A stretch of DNA of 64,000 nucleotides from positions 17,413,374-17,477,373 of the forward strand of contig CM070580.1 in assembly GCA_036346355.1 (NCBI GenBank), written 5' to 3'. The notes under the pieces were generated by a model. It was not told where the DNA came from and searched no databases. It worked only from the letters and a program-made list of their open reading frames with translations. The translations under genes and the position numbers were made by a program. Shown in pieces: positions 35,700 to 47,065 of this stretch. The stretch comes from Rhipidocladum racemiflorum (lineage: Eukaryota; Streptophyta; Magnoliopsida; Poales; Poaceae). Each line of letters starts with the position of its first letter. The first letter of the stretch is position 1.

Positions 35700-36340
35700 A
35701 CTTGTGCCTAGGGATAAAAACGGGATTGGATATTCCCGCTCGACTTAGGATCGGATCTTGTTAGGATCGGATTTGACTATCCGGTCTGATTCGAATCGGG
35801 ATCCGGATACAGGATCGGATACGGAGCAGCCAATATCCAGTAAATATGGTATGGGATCTGGATATTCGGATATTTCTTATTTGGATATTCCGATTGGATA
35901 CTGGATATTTTTTATTCGGATATTCAGATCAGGTATCACATCCAACCTATTTCATCACGTTTTTTCTTTCAATATTAACCCATTTATACTGGCAATTAGA
36001 TGATTCTATTAATCCTAAAGTAGCATATTCTTTCTATGATGTTTATTAGGTTTGAATGATATATAACCTACTACTATATTTATGTACTCGTATGATTTAA
36101 CTCGACATATATTACTTTGTATATGCGTGCATTATCCGTATATCTTTATCCGTTTCTGATCGAAATCCGTCACATATACGTCCCGTATCCGTATTCCGAA
36201 TAACTCGGATTCGTATCCTATCCAACTAGCATGTATCTGATTCCAAATCTGAGAAAAATATATGAGTTAAGATACGAGAAGAGCAATATACACCCGTATT
36301 CGACCCGTTTTCATCCCTAGTGTCTGTGCTTTGATGCATG
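35700..36340. repeat. GGAT/ATCC-rich degenerate repeat block
   Basis: The block carries many GGATCGGAT, GGATATTCGGATAT and CGTATCCGTAT motifs. It starts GGGATAAAAACGGG near 35711 and ends CCCGTTTTCATCCCTAG near 36304, an inverted pair that may be the TIRs of a MITE of about 610 bp. Frames within it are not coding. Confidence 0.6.
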
Positions 36341-36369
36341 CATGCCTTCCATTATCATCTTAATTGGAT

Positions 36370-37055
36370 ACATCTACAGGCGCAAAGACTATTTTTCAAA
36401 CTCAAATGCATTTTCGAAATTTTAGAGAGATCTCTGTGGAAAAAAATCAGATTTACATGTAATTTTAGAAAATTCGTGTAAAAATCGGATTTAAAATTCT
36501 CAACGGTCTTTGTGGGGAAAAAATAATTTGCACAAAAAGGAAACAACAAAATTTATAAGTTTTGGGGTTGCTCCGTGGAAAAATATACCTGGATATAATT
36601 TCCGAGGTTCTTTGCGCAAAAAACAAATTTCAGAAGTTTGGAGGGTTTTTTCATAAAAAATGTACCTAGATGTAATTTCTGAGAGCCTGCGCGCAAAAAA
36701 TGAACTGTAGAAGTTTCAGGGGACTTTTTGCAAAAATCGGATTTAGATGTAATTTCAAAAAATTTATGTAAAAACCGGATTTAGAATTCTTGGGGGTCTT
36801 TGCGGGAAAAAACAGTTTACGCAAAAAAGAAAAAAAATCCAGAAGTTTCGAGTGTCATCTCGCAAAAAGCACCAGGATGTAATTTTTAAAGGCCTTTGCG
36901 CAAAAAATTCTAGAAGTTTGGAAGGCCTCCCCAAAAAACTCTGAGGACCTTTGCAAAAAAAAAAAAAACAAATTTCAAAAGTTTCAAAGTGTTTTCGTAA
37001 AAAATACACCAAGATATAATTTTTAAAACTTTTTGGGGACTTTTCACAAAAAAAA
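36370..37055. repeat. degenerate tandem repeat (AGAAGTTT / GATGTAATTTC units)
   Basis: Motifs such as (C/T)AGAAGTTT(G/C), TTTTT(C/G)(A/G)CAAAAA and GATGTAATTT(C/T) recur about every 100-130 bases. The units are diverged. No coding potential is seen. Confidence 0.6.
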
Positions 37056-37714
37056 ACTCATGCCAAGCACCCAGCCGTGTGACTTCGCCACGCATCACGT
37101 GAGCAAAAATCGCGCTGTCTATGTGAGCGTGTGTGTGAGCAAAGTCGAAGTCGTGACCTCGCGTAAAGTGTTGTCGTACGCTACCGTTGCGCCAATGTGC
37201 CCTAGTAGTCGAGCAACGAAGACAAATTACTTGCACCGCACTAACAGGGTATGGATTCAAATCCCGGCAAGATTTCGAATTTTGGACCCTTTCGATATCT
37301 TAAATCTCAGTCGAATAAAAAAAATCAAAATGCTATAGTACACATCCAAATCTCGGTGAGATATCAGTGATTTCATATGAAATCTTAATGTTTTTTTTAC
37401 CGGAGTTTCTTTTCTTTTTCTTTTTTTTTTGCCAAATTTGATTAGATTTAGGATCAAGACCATCCACAAAAAAAAATTTGACGTATTTTTGACCATTTTT
37501 CGATCAAAATAAATTTCGGATTTTCCGGTTAAAAAATAGATTTGAAATTTGTTTTTTAGATTTTGTTTGAATTTCTAAGATCTCATTGAGATTTTGAATT
37601 TTGAGATTTCTACCGAAACAAAAATTTTAGCCTTGAGCGGGGTCTAAGTAGGTGACGTGACCCTGCACAGAGCAAACACGTCGGTAGCACGGAGGTCGAA
37701 ATCCCCGAGTCTAA

Positions 37715-37961
37715 GACTATCCCTAGCAGTTTCTCTTCATTCCATTACCTTCCATATTACCTTCCCCATATTCGTTCCCTTTATTTCCTACCATCTCCAG
37801 CAGCATCCCATCGAAGAATTTTGTGAAGGGATTGGAGAGAGAATCCATTCACAGAGAGATTCTCTCTCTAAATCCCGTCCGAAGGGGAAATCCGTTGGAA
37901 CACTTGAGATCTATCCGTGCGAAGGGATTTGGAGGTTGAAGGGAATCCACCGAAGATAGTC
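37715..37961. mobile_element. possible Tourist-like MITE, 247 bp
   Basis: The ends GACTATC and GATAGTC are inverted copies flanked by TAA on both sides (37712-37714 and 37962-37964). The TIR is short, so the call is tentative. Confidence 0.45.
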
Positions 37962-38359
37962 TAATAGACATTCTTAACATAGGACTTAGGAGTACCTGCT
38001 AGTACATATGCATGGGGTCAATGTCAATCGGTGAGCAGTTCTTGGTGTGCTTGTGAACGTTGTCAAGCAGCCGAGTACCTTTTCTCTGGCATCGATCGAG
38101 ATTCGAGACGCAGCAGTTCCTGATCCCACCGTCGTGCTCCCATACTCTCATTCACCGACAGAGACCAGCCACAAAAGCAGCGCCAAGGTCCCATCTAGAA
38201 CGCGTGAATCTTTTCCGATTCATGTGGACATTAAACTGTTCCAAGATCTTGCATTTCGAACGGAAACCAAAGCTGCCGTTCGGTACTAACTCGGAAAAAA
38301 TTGTATTTAATACAAGTTTTATCTTTTGATTAAAAAAAAAATCAGTTATCTCCAGTTTC

Positions 38360-38760
38360 CCACTCCTACGAACCGGTCAAGACACGTGCGGTTCACCAGG
38401 AACCGGCCATGTATTTATTTTTTTTGCTTTTTGAAACCGAGTTGATTCAAATGCAAAAAACTTTCGCTATACAACTCCAAAAACAATAAGATAAGTTTCT
38501 AAATATGTGTAAAATCATTTAGATTACGAATATGCAAAAATATTTTAGTTTTAATTATGTGCAGCAAACCGAGCATAGGACAGCTGCACATATTTACTAT
38601 GGGTTGGATACTTCAAAATTTGACGAAAAATGGTAACACCCGGTGGAAAAATCGGTCAAAAATCTACTTTCGAATTTTTTTCGGTTAGTTTGCTAATTTT
38701 TGAATAAAATCGGTCATTTTTTTTTTTTTTTTTGCCGCTCTTTGACCGTCAATTTAAAAA
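38360..38760. repeat. AATCGGT/ACCGGTC-rich low-complexity repeat
   Basis: Motifs such as AAATCGGTCA and CGAATTTTTTTCGG recur, resembling the blocks at 32640-32960 and 45830-46510. It ends in a poly(T) run near 38720. Confidence 0.5.
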
Positions 38761-38853
38761 AAAAATGGCTTTAAATCCGTTTGGTTTCTATTGATTTTTA
38801 AGTAAAACGATGCCAAATAATTGGCGATTTTTCGGGTTAAAACAGTATGGTTA

Positions 38854-39240
38854 AGGCCTGTTTGTTTCAGTTTTGGATTGTAGAAAACTGCTTTTAAAAG
38901 CTGGAAGGTCAACAAACAGAAAGCTTTCAATCTGGATTGTAATAATCTGGAGGCTAGATTATAGCAATCCCACAATGGAAGAGCTTTTCTCAGCTTTTTT
39001 TGCAAAAGATCACAATACCCATCCAACTTCAGTGAAAATTACCCACCATTGCCCCCCACTGTTTACACAGATTTTTCAATCTATAATTGAGGGTACCATA
39101 GACTTTTGCCAAGTAGAAATAGCAATCCAAACACACTATAATCTGGATTGCCAAACAACCATCAGCTTTTCAACCTCCAGCTTTTAACAATCTAACTTTT
39201 ACAATACATATTTTAAAAGCTGCTTTCTACAGTCCGTGCA
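38854..39240. mobile_element. non-autonomous element with GGCCTGTTTGTTTCAG end
   Basis: The start GCCTGTTTGTTTCAGTTTTG and inner sequence (TCTGGATTGTAATAATCTGG, GCTTTTCAACCTCCAGCTTT, AAAAGCTGCTTTCTACAGTC) match the element at 46267-46571 in sequence and its reverse complement. The right terminal repeat is incomplete. Confidence 0.55.
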
Positions 39241-40130
39241 CTCCACTGCTGCCGATGGTGTCCAACGAAGTCGGCGCCAGTCCCCCACGTCACAAACTTT
39301 TGACCGAAAAAGAAGCAGAGAACGCTCCGACGACTATTCGTCTAGGCGCATGCAGATGCAGACTGCCCTCCCATGTGCTACCGCAGTACCGCCCCATCCC
39401 AGTCAACACCGACACCGGCACGGTTTCAATGTTACCGAAATCTACACATGAAACTCGTTACCCCGTAATTTAGCTAAGTATTGGGATGAAAATGAGATAG
39501 GACGGCCGATGAGCCAACATTTTGACAGCCAGCCAGACACATGCCAAATTCTACGATGCTATCTAATTCTAGTTAGCTGATGATAAAAATGTTACAAATA
39601 CAAATAGATAATTAATTGTATACTATCAAATAACTCTCTTAATTACAGTATTACAATCAAATAACTCTTTCCTCGCAATATGTCATTAGATTCCAATTTT
39701 TTTCACACTATACCATCGTCAACAACTAATATACGCTGATTGCTTGCCGTTAAGCGCGCGCAAAGATCATTTTACCTTTATAAACATGTGAGTAACAGAA
39801 GCCGCGGATGCCATTATCTAGTAATTCTCTACCCTTGCATCCGGGGCCTACAAGTCAATTTATCTCACCTCTTCACCTCCAGAGCTTACTCTGTTGCCAG
39901 CCCACTGCATCGTCTCCTTCAAGCGTTTTTGCATCGCCCTGTTCCCTTAAAACGTCACTTCCAGATATTCCTCGCAACCTTGTTCTTCCAGAGTTTGTGA
40001 GGATATAAAAGTTTAAAGACAATATGCTTCGTGATATTGCTCTTAACATAATCTATTTGTATTTGTGCAAGCCAAGCAACATTATCTTCATAGATAATTG
40101 TAGGGGTTCCGATGGTGTTAATGCCATATG
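39241..40130. other. intergenic, nothing assigned
   Basis: No recognisable gene or repeat family was seen between the MITE-like element and the copia fragment. Confidence 0.45.
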
Positions 40131-41560
40131 GCTTCTAGAGATAGCTAGTTACACATCTCAGCCTAACACACTCACATGAGGTCTCGTACAATGCTATAAT
40201 CTCAAAGTGGATGAAAGAAATAGCTATTAAGATCTGCTTAAAAGACCACCAAAAAACGGTTGTACCACCGTATAAAAACACAAACCCAGTCGCATATTTG
40301 GCACTATAAGGATCAGACAGATAACCATCGTCTGTATATCCCACTATGGTCAAGTCTTGGTTCTTTCGGTAAAATAAGGCAAGATTTTGAGTACTTGGAG
40401 GTATATAAGTAAAGTCTTAACAATAATCCAATGTCTATTGATTGGAGCTGCACTGTATTTAGCTAGCAAATTTATTATAAATACAATATCATAGCTTGTG
40501 GAATTCATCATATATATAAGTGCTCTAATGACGCTTAAGTAAGGAACTTCAAGGCCTAAGACTTCCTTATTTTTTCATCCTTGACCTGAAAGGGATTTTA
40601 CTACCATGGAGGTCTTCAAAGAATGAGGTTTATCAACTTCAAGGGATTTTACCACTATGGAGGTCTTCAAAAGATGAGATTTATTTATATTATTTTTTTA
40701 ATACATTCTAGGTATATGTAGACTGGTGTATAAATTTTTTTTTCTGTAAAATGCTCTACCTGCAGCCCCAAGCAATATTTGGTTTTATCCAAATCTTTCA
40801 TCTCAAACTCCATCATAAGTTAAGAACTTGATTTATTTATCTCCTCTATGGTTCCGATGATATTTAGGTCATAGACATAGACTAAGATAATATATAATCT
40901 ATTGTGGGATTTTTTATGAACACGCAATGATAATTATCATTATTGAAGTCTCAATTCTTCAAGAAAAACTCACTAATTTGGTTGACTACATTATCTCCAG
41001 GTGTTTTAATCCGTATAGCCATCTCTGCAGTTTGACACTATACATGCTATGATTACCTTTTAACTCCTTCAGAGACATATAAATATCCGTATACAGTGAC
41101 CTGTATAAATATGTAGTAACTATATCTATCAACTGCATAAAATAAATTTAAACTGGCTGGCATTGATATCAATTATCGAAATGTTATTCCACTCATTACT
41201 GAATAGTAAATTTCATCGTAATCAATGTTGGGTCACTGCGTGAACCCTTATGCTGCAAGCCTCATTTTATATCTCAGTACCTGGTTATTTTCATTTATCT
41301 TCCAGATGAAAAACCATTTTAATACTATAAGGAACACTTTAGGAGGCGTTCGATCAATAGGATCGAATACTTTTATTTTATTAAGCGAGCGTAATTCTAC
41401 CTCAATTACTTCTTTCCATTCGACCCAATTTGAACGTTTTTTGCGCTCTGCCGTGTACTTTGCTTCTGGATCTAACTCAAGTGTTTTAGCAATTTTTGAG
41501 GTGAAATATTTATCGATAATTATAGTATTTCTTTTATACAATTATTTTGATTCCACATAA
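40130..41560 (-). pseudogene. Ty1/copia pol fragment: RT start and RNase H, decayed
   Basis: On the minus strand the RT begins near 41540-41250: WKEVIEVELRSLNKIKVFDP, IDRTPPKVF, NNQVLRYKMRLAA. The RNase H part is at 40353-40140: VGYTDDGYLSDPYSAKYATG, TVFWWSFKQ, EIIALYETSCECVRLR. The section between is full of stops. The wording is close to the copia fragments at 57.4-61.6 kb, so all three likely come from one family. Confidence 0.75.
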
Positions 41561-41986
41561 TTAGTGAAAATCACTTCCGACGATGGCCATAATGTTTTTA
41601 GTTTTTTTTAGTTAAAGTCTAAAAATATTTAGTTTCTCTGAAAATTGAATTTATATTGCAACTGTCTACAAGGTAGATTTACTCCTGTACTATTGGATTG
41701 TACGGTTGTTATGTATTAAAGGAATGAATTCAATCAAACAACTGATGCATCAAGAACATATTTTTTAAAAAATATAGAACAAACATATCACAATTAAACA
41801 ATATCTTGTGAAATAATAATTTATTTAACTTTAAATGATAATCGCTCAATAGGAGTGTATGCTAATGTTCATTCAAGAACTAAAGCGCTAAACTAACAAA
41901 AGAGACTTTTAAGGGAGCTCAAAAGAAAAATGTGACATCAACTATCATAAGAAGATCATGAAACAAAGCACATTTCATCAATCAAT

Positions 41987-43909
41987 TTTTTTTTAAAGCA
42001 GCAAAGCTGGATTAATTAGGGAGAAAACAAATACAAAGTGCAAGAGAATGCACTAAAGATTACAGGTAAAAGGAAAAAAGAAAAGAAAGGAAAAGAAGGG
42101 AAAAAAGAAAGAATCAACTACAACCCCTAAGATGAAATAACTTTGTAAGTCCTCGAGTGCCTGCGATTGCGAAAGACCAGTTTGAAAAGTCATCCTTGAT
42201 ATCTTGAAACACTTCCTCATTGGACCTCCAAATGTTTCTAAAAATTATATTGTTACGCTCTTTCCACTATCTCCAGCAGGTTAAGATAATCAGACTCTTG
42301 ACCCCCTTTCGACACCTGAAATGGCTGTTTATCTGCTGTATGATCCACTGATCTAGACTGGAGGCGTGTTGGTCGCGACGTGGCAGCAGCGAAGGTAGAT
42401 GTGCCCATTGAGCGATGGCCGCTCAAATCCATCTGAATTGGGAGCATTCTACAAATAGATGGTAGGTTGTTTCCAGATTCTGGCAACACATTTGGCAAAA
42501 ATACTGATTTGGCCATCCTCGGATCTGAAGTCTTTGAGATATCCACAAGCGGTTCTGTTGCGCAAGCCAAAAGAAGATTTTGCAGCGCATTGGCACCCAA
42601 ACTGACCAGATAGATGTGTTGTAAGACTTATAAGTGCTTCCTTCAAATTGCATGCGATAAACTGTGGCAACTGTAAATTCCTCGTTTGACGTCCGTGTCC
42701 AAATTATCTGATCTTCGACCCCGCACCGAAGAGAGATGGACTGAATTTGCATCCATAGTTGCACATAATCAAATAGAAGGTAAGCATTCAAACTGCGTCG
42801 AATGTCGCGTATCGAATTGTTATCCTGCAGGGCATTTGCGGCAGATCTATTCTTTCGTCTGGAATGCTTATATAGATCCGGCGCCAGTTGCGAAGGCGCC
42901 TTACCGTGAATCCACGTCGAAGTCCAGAACAACGCTGTTTCCCATTACCGATGATTACTGTTGTGGCCGCATAGAATAGCATGATATCAACTAGGTCGCA
43001 TGGTGTTGGCATTCCAATCCAAGGCCTCTCTGGAGCTGTCCACTTTAACCAGAGCTAGCGAAGTCTGAGTGCACGGGAGAACTTGTGTAGTTCCAGAATT
43101 CCCAGGCCCCCTTGATCAAATGGTTGGCACACAATTGTCCAACCCACTTTACATTTGTTGCCCTGTAACACTTCGTTCCCTGCCCAATGAAACTTCCTTC
43201 TCAGCTTTGTCTACGTCGGTGATGAACTTTTTTGGCACTTTGATCGCTGTCAATAGATAGATGGGTATTGAAGACAGGACCGCTTTGACCAAAGTGAGGC
43301 GCCCGCCTATGGAAAGATGATTTGCCCGCCTACCGAACTTTTGTGCAAGTTAACTCGAAGTCCCGACGTCTCCCTAAAAAGGTGTAGGATGTTGAAAAGC
43401 GATTGTATCTCTTCCTTGACCGGATTTAGGAAAAGTACAACATCATCGGCATAGAGGGAAACATGAAGCATTGAAGGAGGACCTTTAAGGGGGGAGAGAA
43501 CACCATCTTCCGTCGCTTTGGTTAGGATGTGATGTAATGGATCAATGGTTAGAATAAAAAGATAGGGGGACAAATGATCGCCTTGCCTTAGTCCGCGTCT
43601 ATGCCTAATTTGAGGCCCCGGTAATCCATTCAGTAAAATTTTGGATGTTGAGGTTGCGAAGGTAGTGGCCAACCAATCTCGCCACCAAGAACCAAACCCG
43701 CACGCTTGCAACAAGTCGAGTAGGTATTCCCAAGACACTGAGTCGAAGGCCTTTTCGATGTCAAGTTTGAACATCAAAACAGGCATCTGAGAGCAGTGAA
43801 GGAATCTCGCTCGGTTCTGGACATACAGGAAGTTGTCCTAGATGCATCGGTCCTTGATGAAAGCACTCTGGGAGCTCGAAATAAGTGAGTCGATGTTTCT
43901 CGAAAGGCG
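41987..43909 (-). mobile_element. 5'-truncated L1-type LINE with 13-bp target-site duplication
   Basis: On the minus strand it encodes the second part of a reverse transcriptase (MPVLMFKLDIEKAFDSVSWE, GPQIRHRRGLRQGDHLSPYL, catalytic SLYADDVVLFL near 43450). The zf-RVT C-terminal region follows at about 42930-42430 (SVWVPMRCKIFFWLAQQNRL and CQMCCQNLETTYHLFVECS). The tail is a short poly(A) (poly(T) on the plus strand from 41987). TTCATCAATCAAT is present exactly at both borders (41974-41986 and 43910-43922), the mark of target-primed reverse transcription. The endonuclease half is missing, as usual for truncated copies. Frameshifts are present. Confidence 0.9.
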
Positions 43910-43922
43910 TTCATCAATCAAT

Positions 43923-44821
43923 ATTAAGGGCCCGTTCGGAAGGGCACCAGCTCCTCCCAAATTCTGCTCCGACTCCTCTTGATTATGATTTTCCAAAAAA
44001 ATAAAAGTAGTTTCTGGAAGTGTTCGACCAGCTTGTTGGCTCTAGATTCGGAAGAGAGGGAAGAGGCGGGATTCGAGAGAGACGGAAGCGAGGGGAGCCA
44101 TACCTCGGCGGGGAGGTGGCACGGTAGGAGGGGATGCAGCGCTCGACGCGGGAGGCAGATTCTCCACGGGAGAAGGCGAAAGGCCGCTCCGAGGCACTAG
44201 CGCAAAACCAAAAGGGTTTTGATAAGTTTCATCCGGATGTTTTCTTTAGCGACCATCATCTAAATTCTGAGCCATTGGATTTGCTTTCAGATCAATGCAC
44301 ACCCCCTGAATTCGAGGTGGGTTGATCCTACAGATGTATGTTTTGATCGTACGGTCCAAAGTTTGGATGATTTTTAGGACAAAAACATCCAAATGATACC
44401 TATACACTCCCAAACCAAAAATCTCTTCGAGCCGATTCTTATTCTCGCACGAGGGAAGCAAGAGCGTTGGACAGAGATCCTGCTTCTCTGAATGAGAATC
44501 CGGGAGTCATAACTCTACTGAACGCCCTAACAAGCTGGCAACCTTATATGTTCTTTAGTGCTGTGCCTGCAATAACTAAAGGCAATTACTCGGTTACCGT
44601 CTTACTGAAAACAAAAAACTCATCAGTTCCATCTTTGATGCTTACTGGTGTGTTTCGTTCATCGGTAGAAATCGCCAAATGCAGCACCGAGGCTATTAGT
44701 TCGTGACACTTCGCTGCATTACAGCCTATCTGATTTTCTTATAAAAAGCAACAACAATTCCTGATTTTGGCTGAAAGAAGCTCTGAAACGTGAGATCATC
44801 CTTCCAGGTACTCGTTGGACT
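43923..44821. other. intergenic, MITE-like start and unassigned ORF
   Basis: GGGCCCGTTCGGAAGGGCACC at 43928 looks like the end of a DNA-transposon derivative; its partner end was not found. A 79-codon plus-strand frame at 44467-44706 has no domain I recognise. Confidence 0.4.
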
Positions 44822-45265
44822 GCGGGATGTTCCGTTTCTCCATAGACAACGCCAAGCTGTACTCGAGGCTGGGCGGTGGGCACCGAGCAGTACAGGTTCA
44901 TCGAGCACTGCTGCTCCTCCGTCCATCGACATAAGCAGACGTGGCTCATCTTCCTCGCGCACCGCGTTCTCGGCTACTCATCCGCCAGCCTCCGCGGCGG
45001 CGAAGGAACGACCGAGGAGCCCGTGTGGAGGGAGAGCCTCCAATCCCTCTGGCAGAAGCACAGGGTCGACATCGCGCTGTACGGCCACGTCCACAGCCAC
45101 GAGCGTACTTGCCCAGTATATGACGTAGCATTAGCGTCCTATATGCTGCTGTTCGAGTACATGAGGAGCCGTGACGGCAGCGTGCTCGATCTCTTCACCG
45201 GCTCCCACCACGACATCTCGACCTGCGGCGTCGACAGCTGCCTGAGCACCGGCTTCGCGTCCTGA
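44822..45265 (+). pseudogene. purple acid phosphatase fragment (inactive PAP27/PAP1-like)
   Basis: The plus strand shows the C-terminal metallophosphatase region of a plant purple acid phosphatase: CGMFRFSIDNA, a frameshift, then GTEQYRFIEHCCSSVHRHKQ, TWLIFLAHRVLGYSSASLRG, SLQSLWQKHRVDIALYGHVH and HERTCPVYD. The GHVH and HERTCPVY residues belong to the metal site. After CPVYD the frame jumps to LLFEYMRSRDGSVLDLFTGS and CGVDSCLSTGFAS with a stop, the usual end of the PAP27/PAP1 group, so a middle piece of roughly 70-100 residues is missing. The N-terminal two thirds are absent. No introns are needed across the fragment. It cannot make a working enzyme. Confidence 0.85.
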
Positions 45266-46266
45266 GAGCTCACCGCGCGTCACAAGTCAGGTTGCTGCTG
45301 TCTGATAGGAACATTGTTCTTTGAGGCATTGTTTTTCAAAAACATATTTTAAAATAAAATTACAGAAAAAATATGTTAAAAAATAATCACGTAAATATAC
45401 GTCTACAGTCAATTCATTTAGTGATAAAAATATGTCATCAAACGAATCAATGATAGAGTTTTATTTAATCAACAGTTTTAACGTTGATTCGTTCGGCCGA
45501 CAGAGGTGTTGTTCATTTAGGACGAAGACTCCATGTTAAGGAAGAAAAGAAAGTATCTGCTTGACGATCGGATGGAGCTTCTCGCTACCTTCATCTCGCC
45601 TTGCAAGTTGATCGGCAACGTGAAGCATCCTTGACGCCGTCCGGAGACGCAGCTAAGACGAGCGGCGGTCCGTGCTATGACCCGGTCGTGGTGTCTGTGA
45701 GGCGTCCGATAATAACAACCTAGCCGCGTCGATCGACTAGGTAACTAGTAAGGGAGCAGAGGCCCTTGCTTCTCTGCAAGACTCTCCCTACCTCCTCCCA
45801 GATTCGGATCGCAAGATCAAGGATTCAAATATCGTAGAAAATCAGGAGAAAATCGTGATTATCGGACATATCACTGGGGTAAGATATTTAAAATCGTTCA
45901 GAAAATTGGTCAAATTCAAAAAAAAAAAAAAACGCGACGTAAATATCGTGATAATCGGTGAAAATCGAGACAAAATCGGTGAAAATAAAAAAAAAATTGC
46001 TCAAAAAATTGGTTCTGAGAAACATTAAATTGTCCGATCAAAATATCGCGATAATCGGTGAATATTAAGAGATAATCGGTAGATTTTTGATTTTTTTTCT
46101 TCAAAAATTAGGATTTCAAATTCATACGATATTTGGTGATTTTCTCCGAAAATCGGTACCGGGCTACACTCGATTTCTAAGGCGAAAACGTAAGGTGAAC
46201 CTTGCGCGAGATCGTGGCCGCTCGATCATCATTGCGCGCGCGGCTCATGAGGGGAAATTAGTACGA
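45266..46266. repeat. intergenic with AATCGGTGAAAATCG-type repeats
   Basis: From about 45830 to 46160 the motif (A)AAATCGGTGAA and CGTGATAATCGG(T) recur many times with poly(A) interruptions. The same motif returns inside the next element at 46435-46510. 45266-45830 holds nothing assigned. Confidence 0.5.
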
Positions 46267-46571
46267 ACCTATTTGTTTCAGCTAGAGATTGTAGAAAGCA
46301 GCTTTTAAAATCTGGATTGTTTAAACGCTGGAGGTTGAAAAGCTGATGGCTGTTTGGCAATCCAAATTATAGCGAGAGTAGGCTCAGGCGTGAACAAAAA
46401 CAGGGGGGCTTGAGTGTAAACATTCAATTGGCCGGTGATAATCGGTGAAAATCGAGAGGAAATCAGTGAATATTAAGAAAAAATCGGTGAATATTAAGAG
46501 AAAGTTTTCTGTTTGTTGACTTCCAGATTATAAAACCGGGTTTCTATAATCTTCGGCCGAAACAAACAGGT
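46267..46571. mobile_element. MITE-like element, about 305 bp
   Basis: The ends ACCTATTTGTTTCAG and CCGAAACAAACAGGT are inverted copies with few mismatches. The inside resembles 38854-39240. No clear target duplication was found. AATCGGTGAAAATCG units sit inside it, so that motif may have entered this copy from the neighbouring repeat. Confidence 0.65.
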
Positions 46572-46778
46572 CTGTCGTGGTGGCGCTTTTTCACGGAGGG
46601 CCCTTGCACCGCTGTTATTATTATCCATCTCCGCCTCCCTGATTTGTATCGCGAATCTTCATCGCGATCGTGGGCCGCTCGATCTATGTTGTGCGTATCA
46701 GATGGGAGGGGGAGTTTAACCGTTTACGCCTTCACGTCACGTGCGGACCGCGCGGTGGTGGACTCCAAACTGGGCTTT

Positions 46779-46999
46779 TGGGCCCAAAATTAAAACTTAG
46801 ATTTTGGGTTTGTTTTGTATCGTTCGCCACGGGGCAGGATAACGCGGCCCGTCTTCTCCACTCGCTCTCCTCCTCCTCCTCCGCCGGCGCCAAAACCCCC
46901 AAAATTTCTCCCGCCAGAGCGCAAAAACGGAAGCCAAAACCAGGCACCGCGCGGCCACATAGCCCCCCACCCATCTCCCGCCGAAAGCACATTATAAAT
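46779..46999 (+). promoter_or_regulatory. RPA1 promoter: site II, E2F-like sites and TATA box
   Basis: The palindrome TGGGCCCA (46779-46786) matches the site II element of plant proliferation genes. GGCGCCAAAA (46886-46895; reverse TTTTGGCGCC) matches the E2F consensus TTTSSCGC. Further CTCCCGCC motifs lie near 46908 and 46975. TATAAAT at 46993-46999 is 67 bp upstream of the ATG. E2F control is known for plant replication genes; use at this locus is inferred. Confidence 0.6.
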
Positions 47000-47065
47000 C
47001 TTCCGAGAGACGATTTGGTCTTGATTTGGGTGGGATAGAGAAGGAAGAGGAGAGGGGGAGGACGT

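Noticed and set aside
44467..44706. 79-codon ORF upstream of the phosphatase remnant
   Set aside because: Does not match any part of purple acid phosphatases or another family I know.
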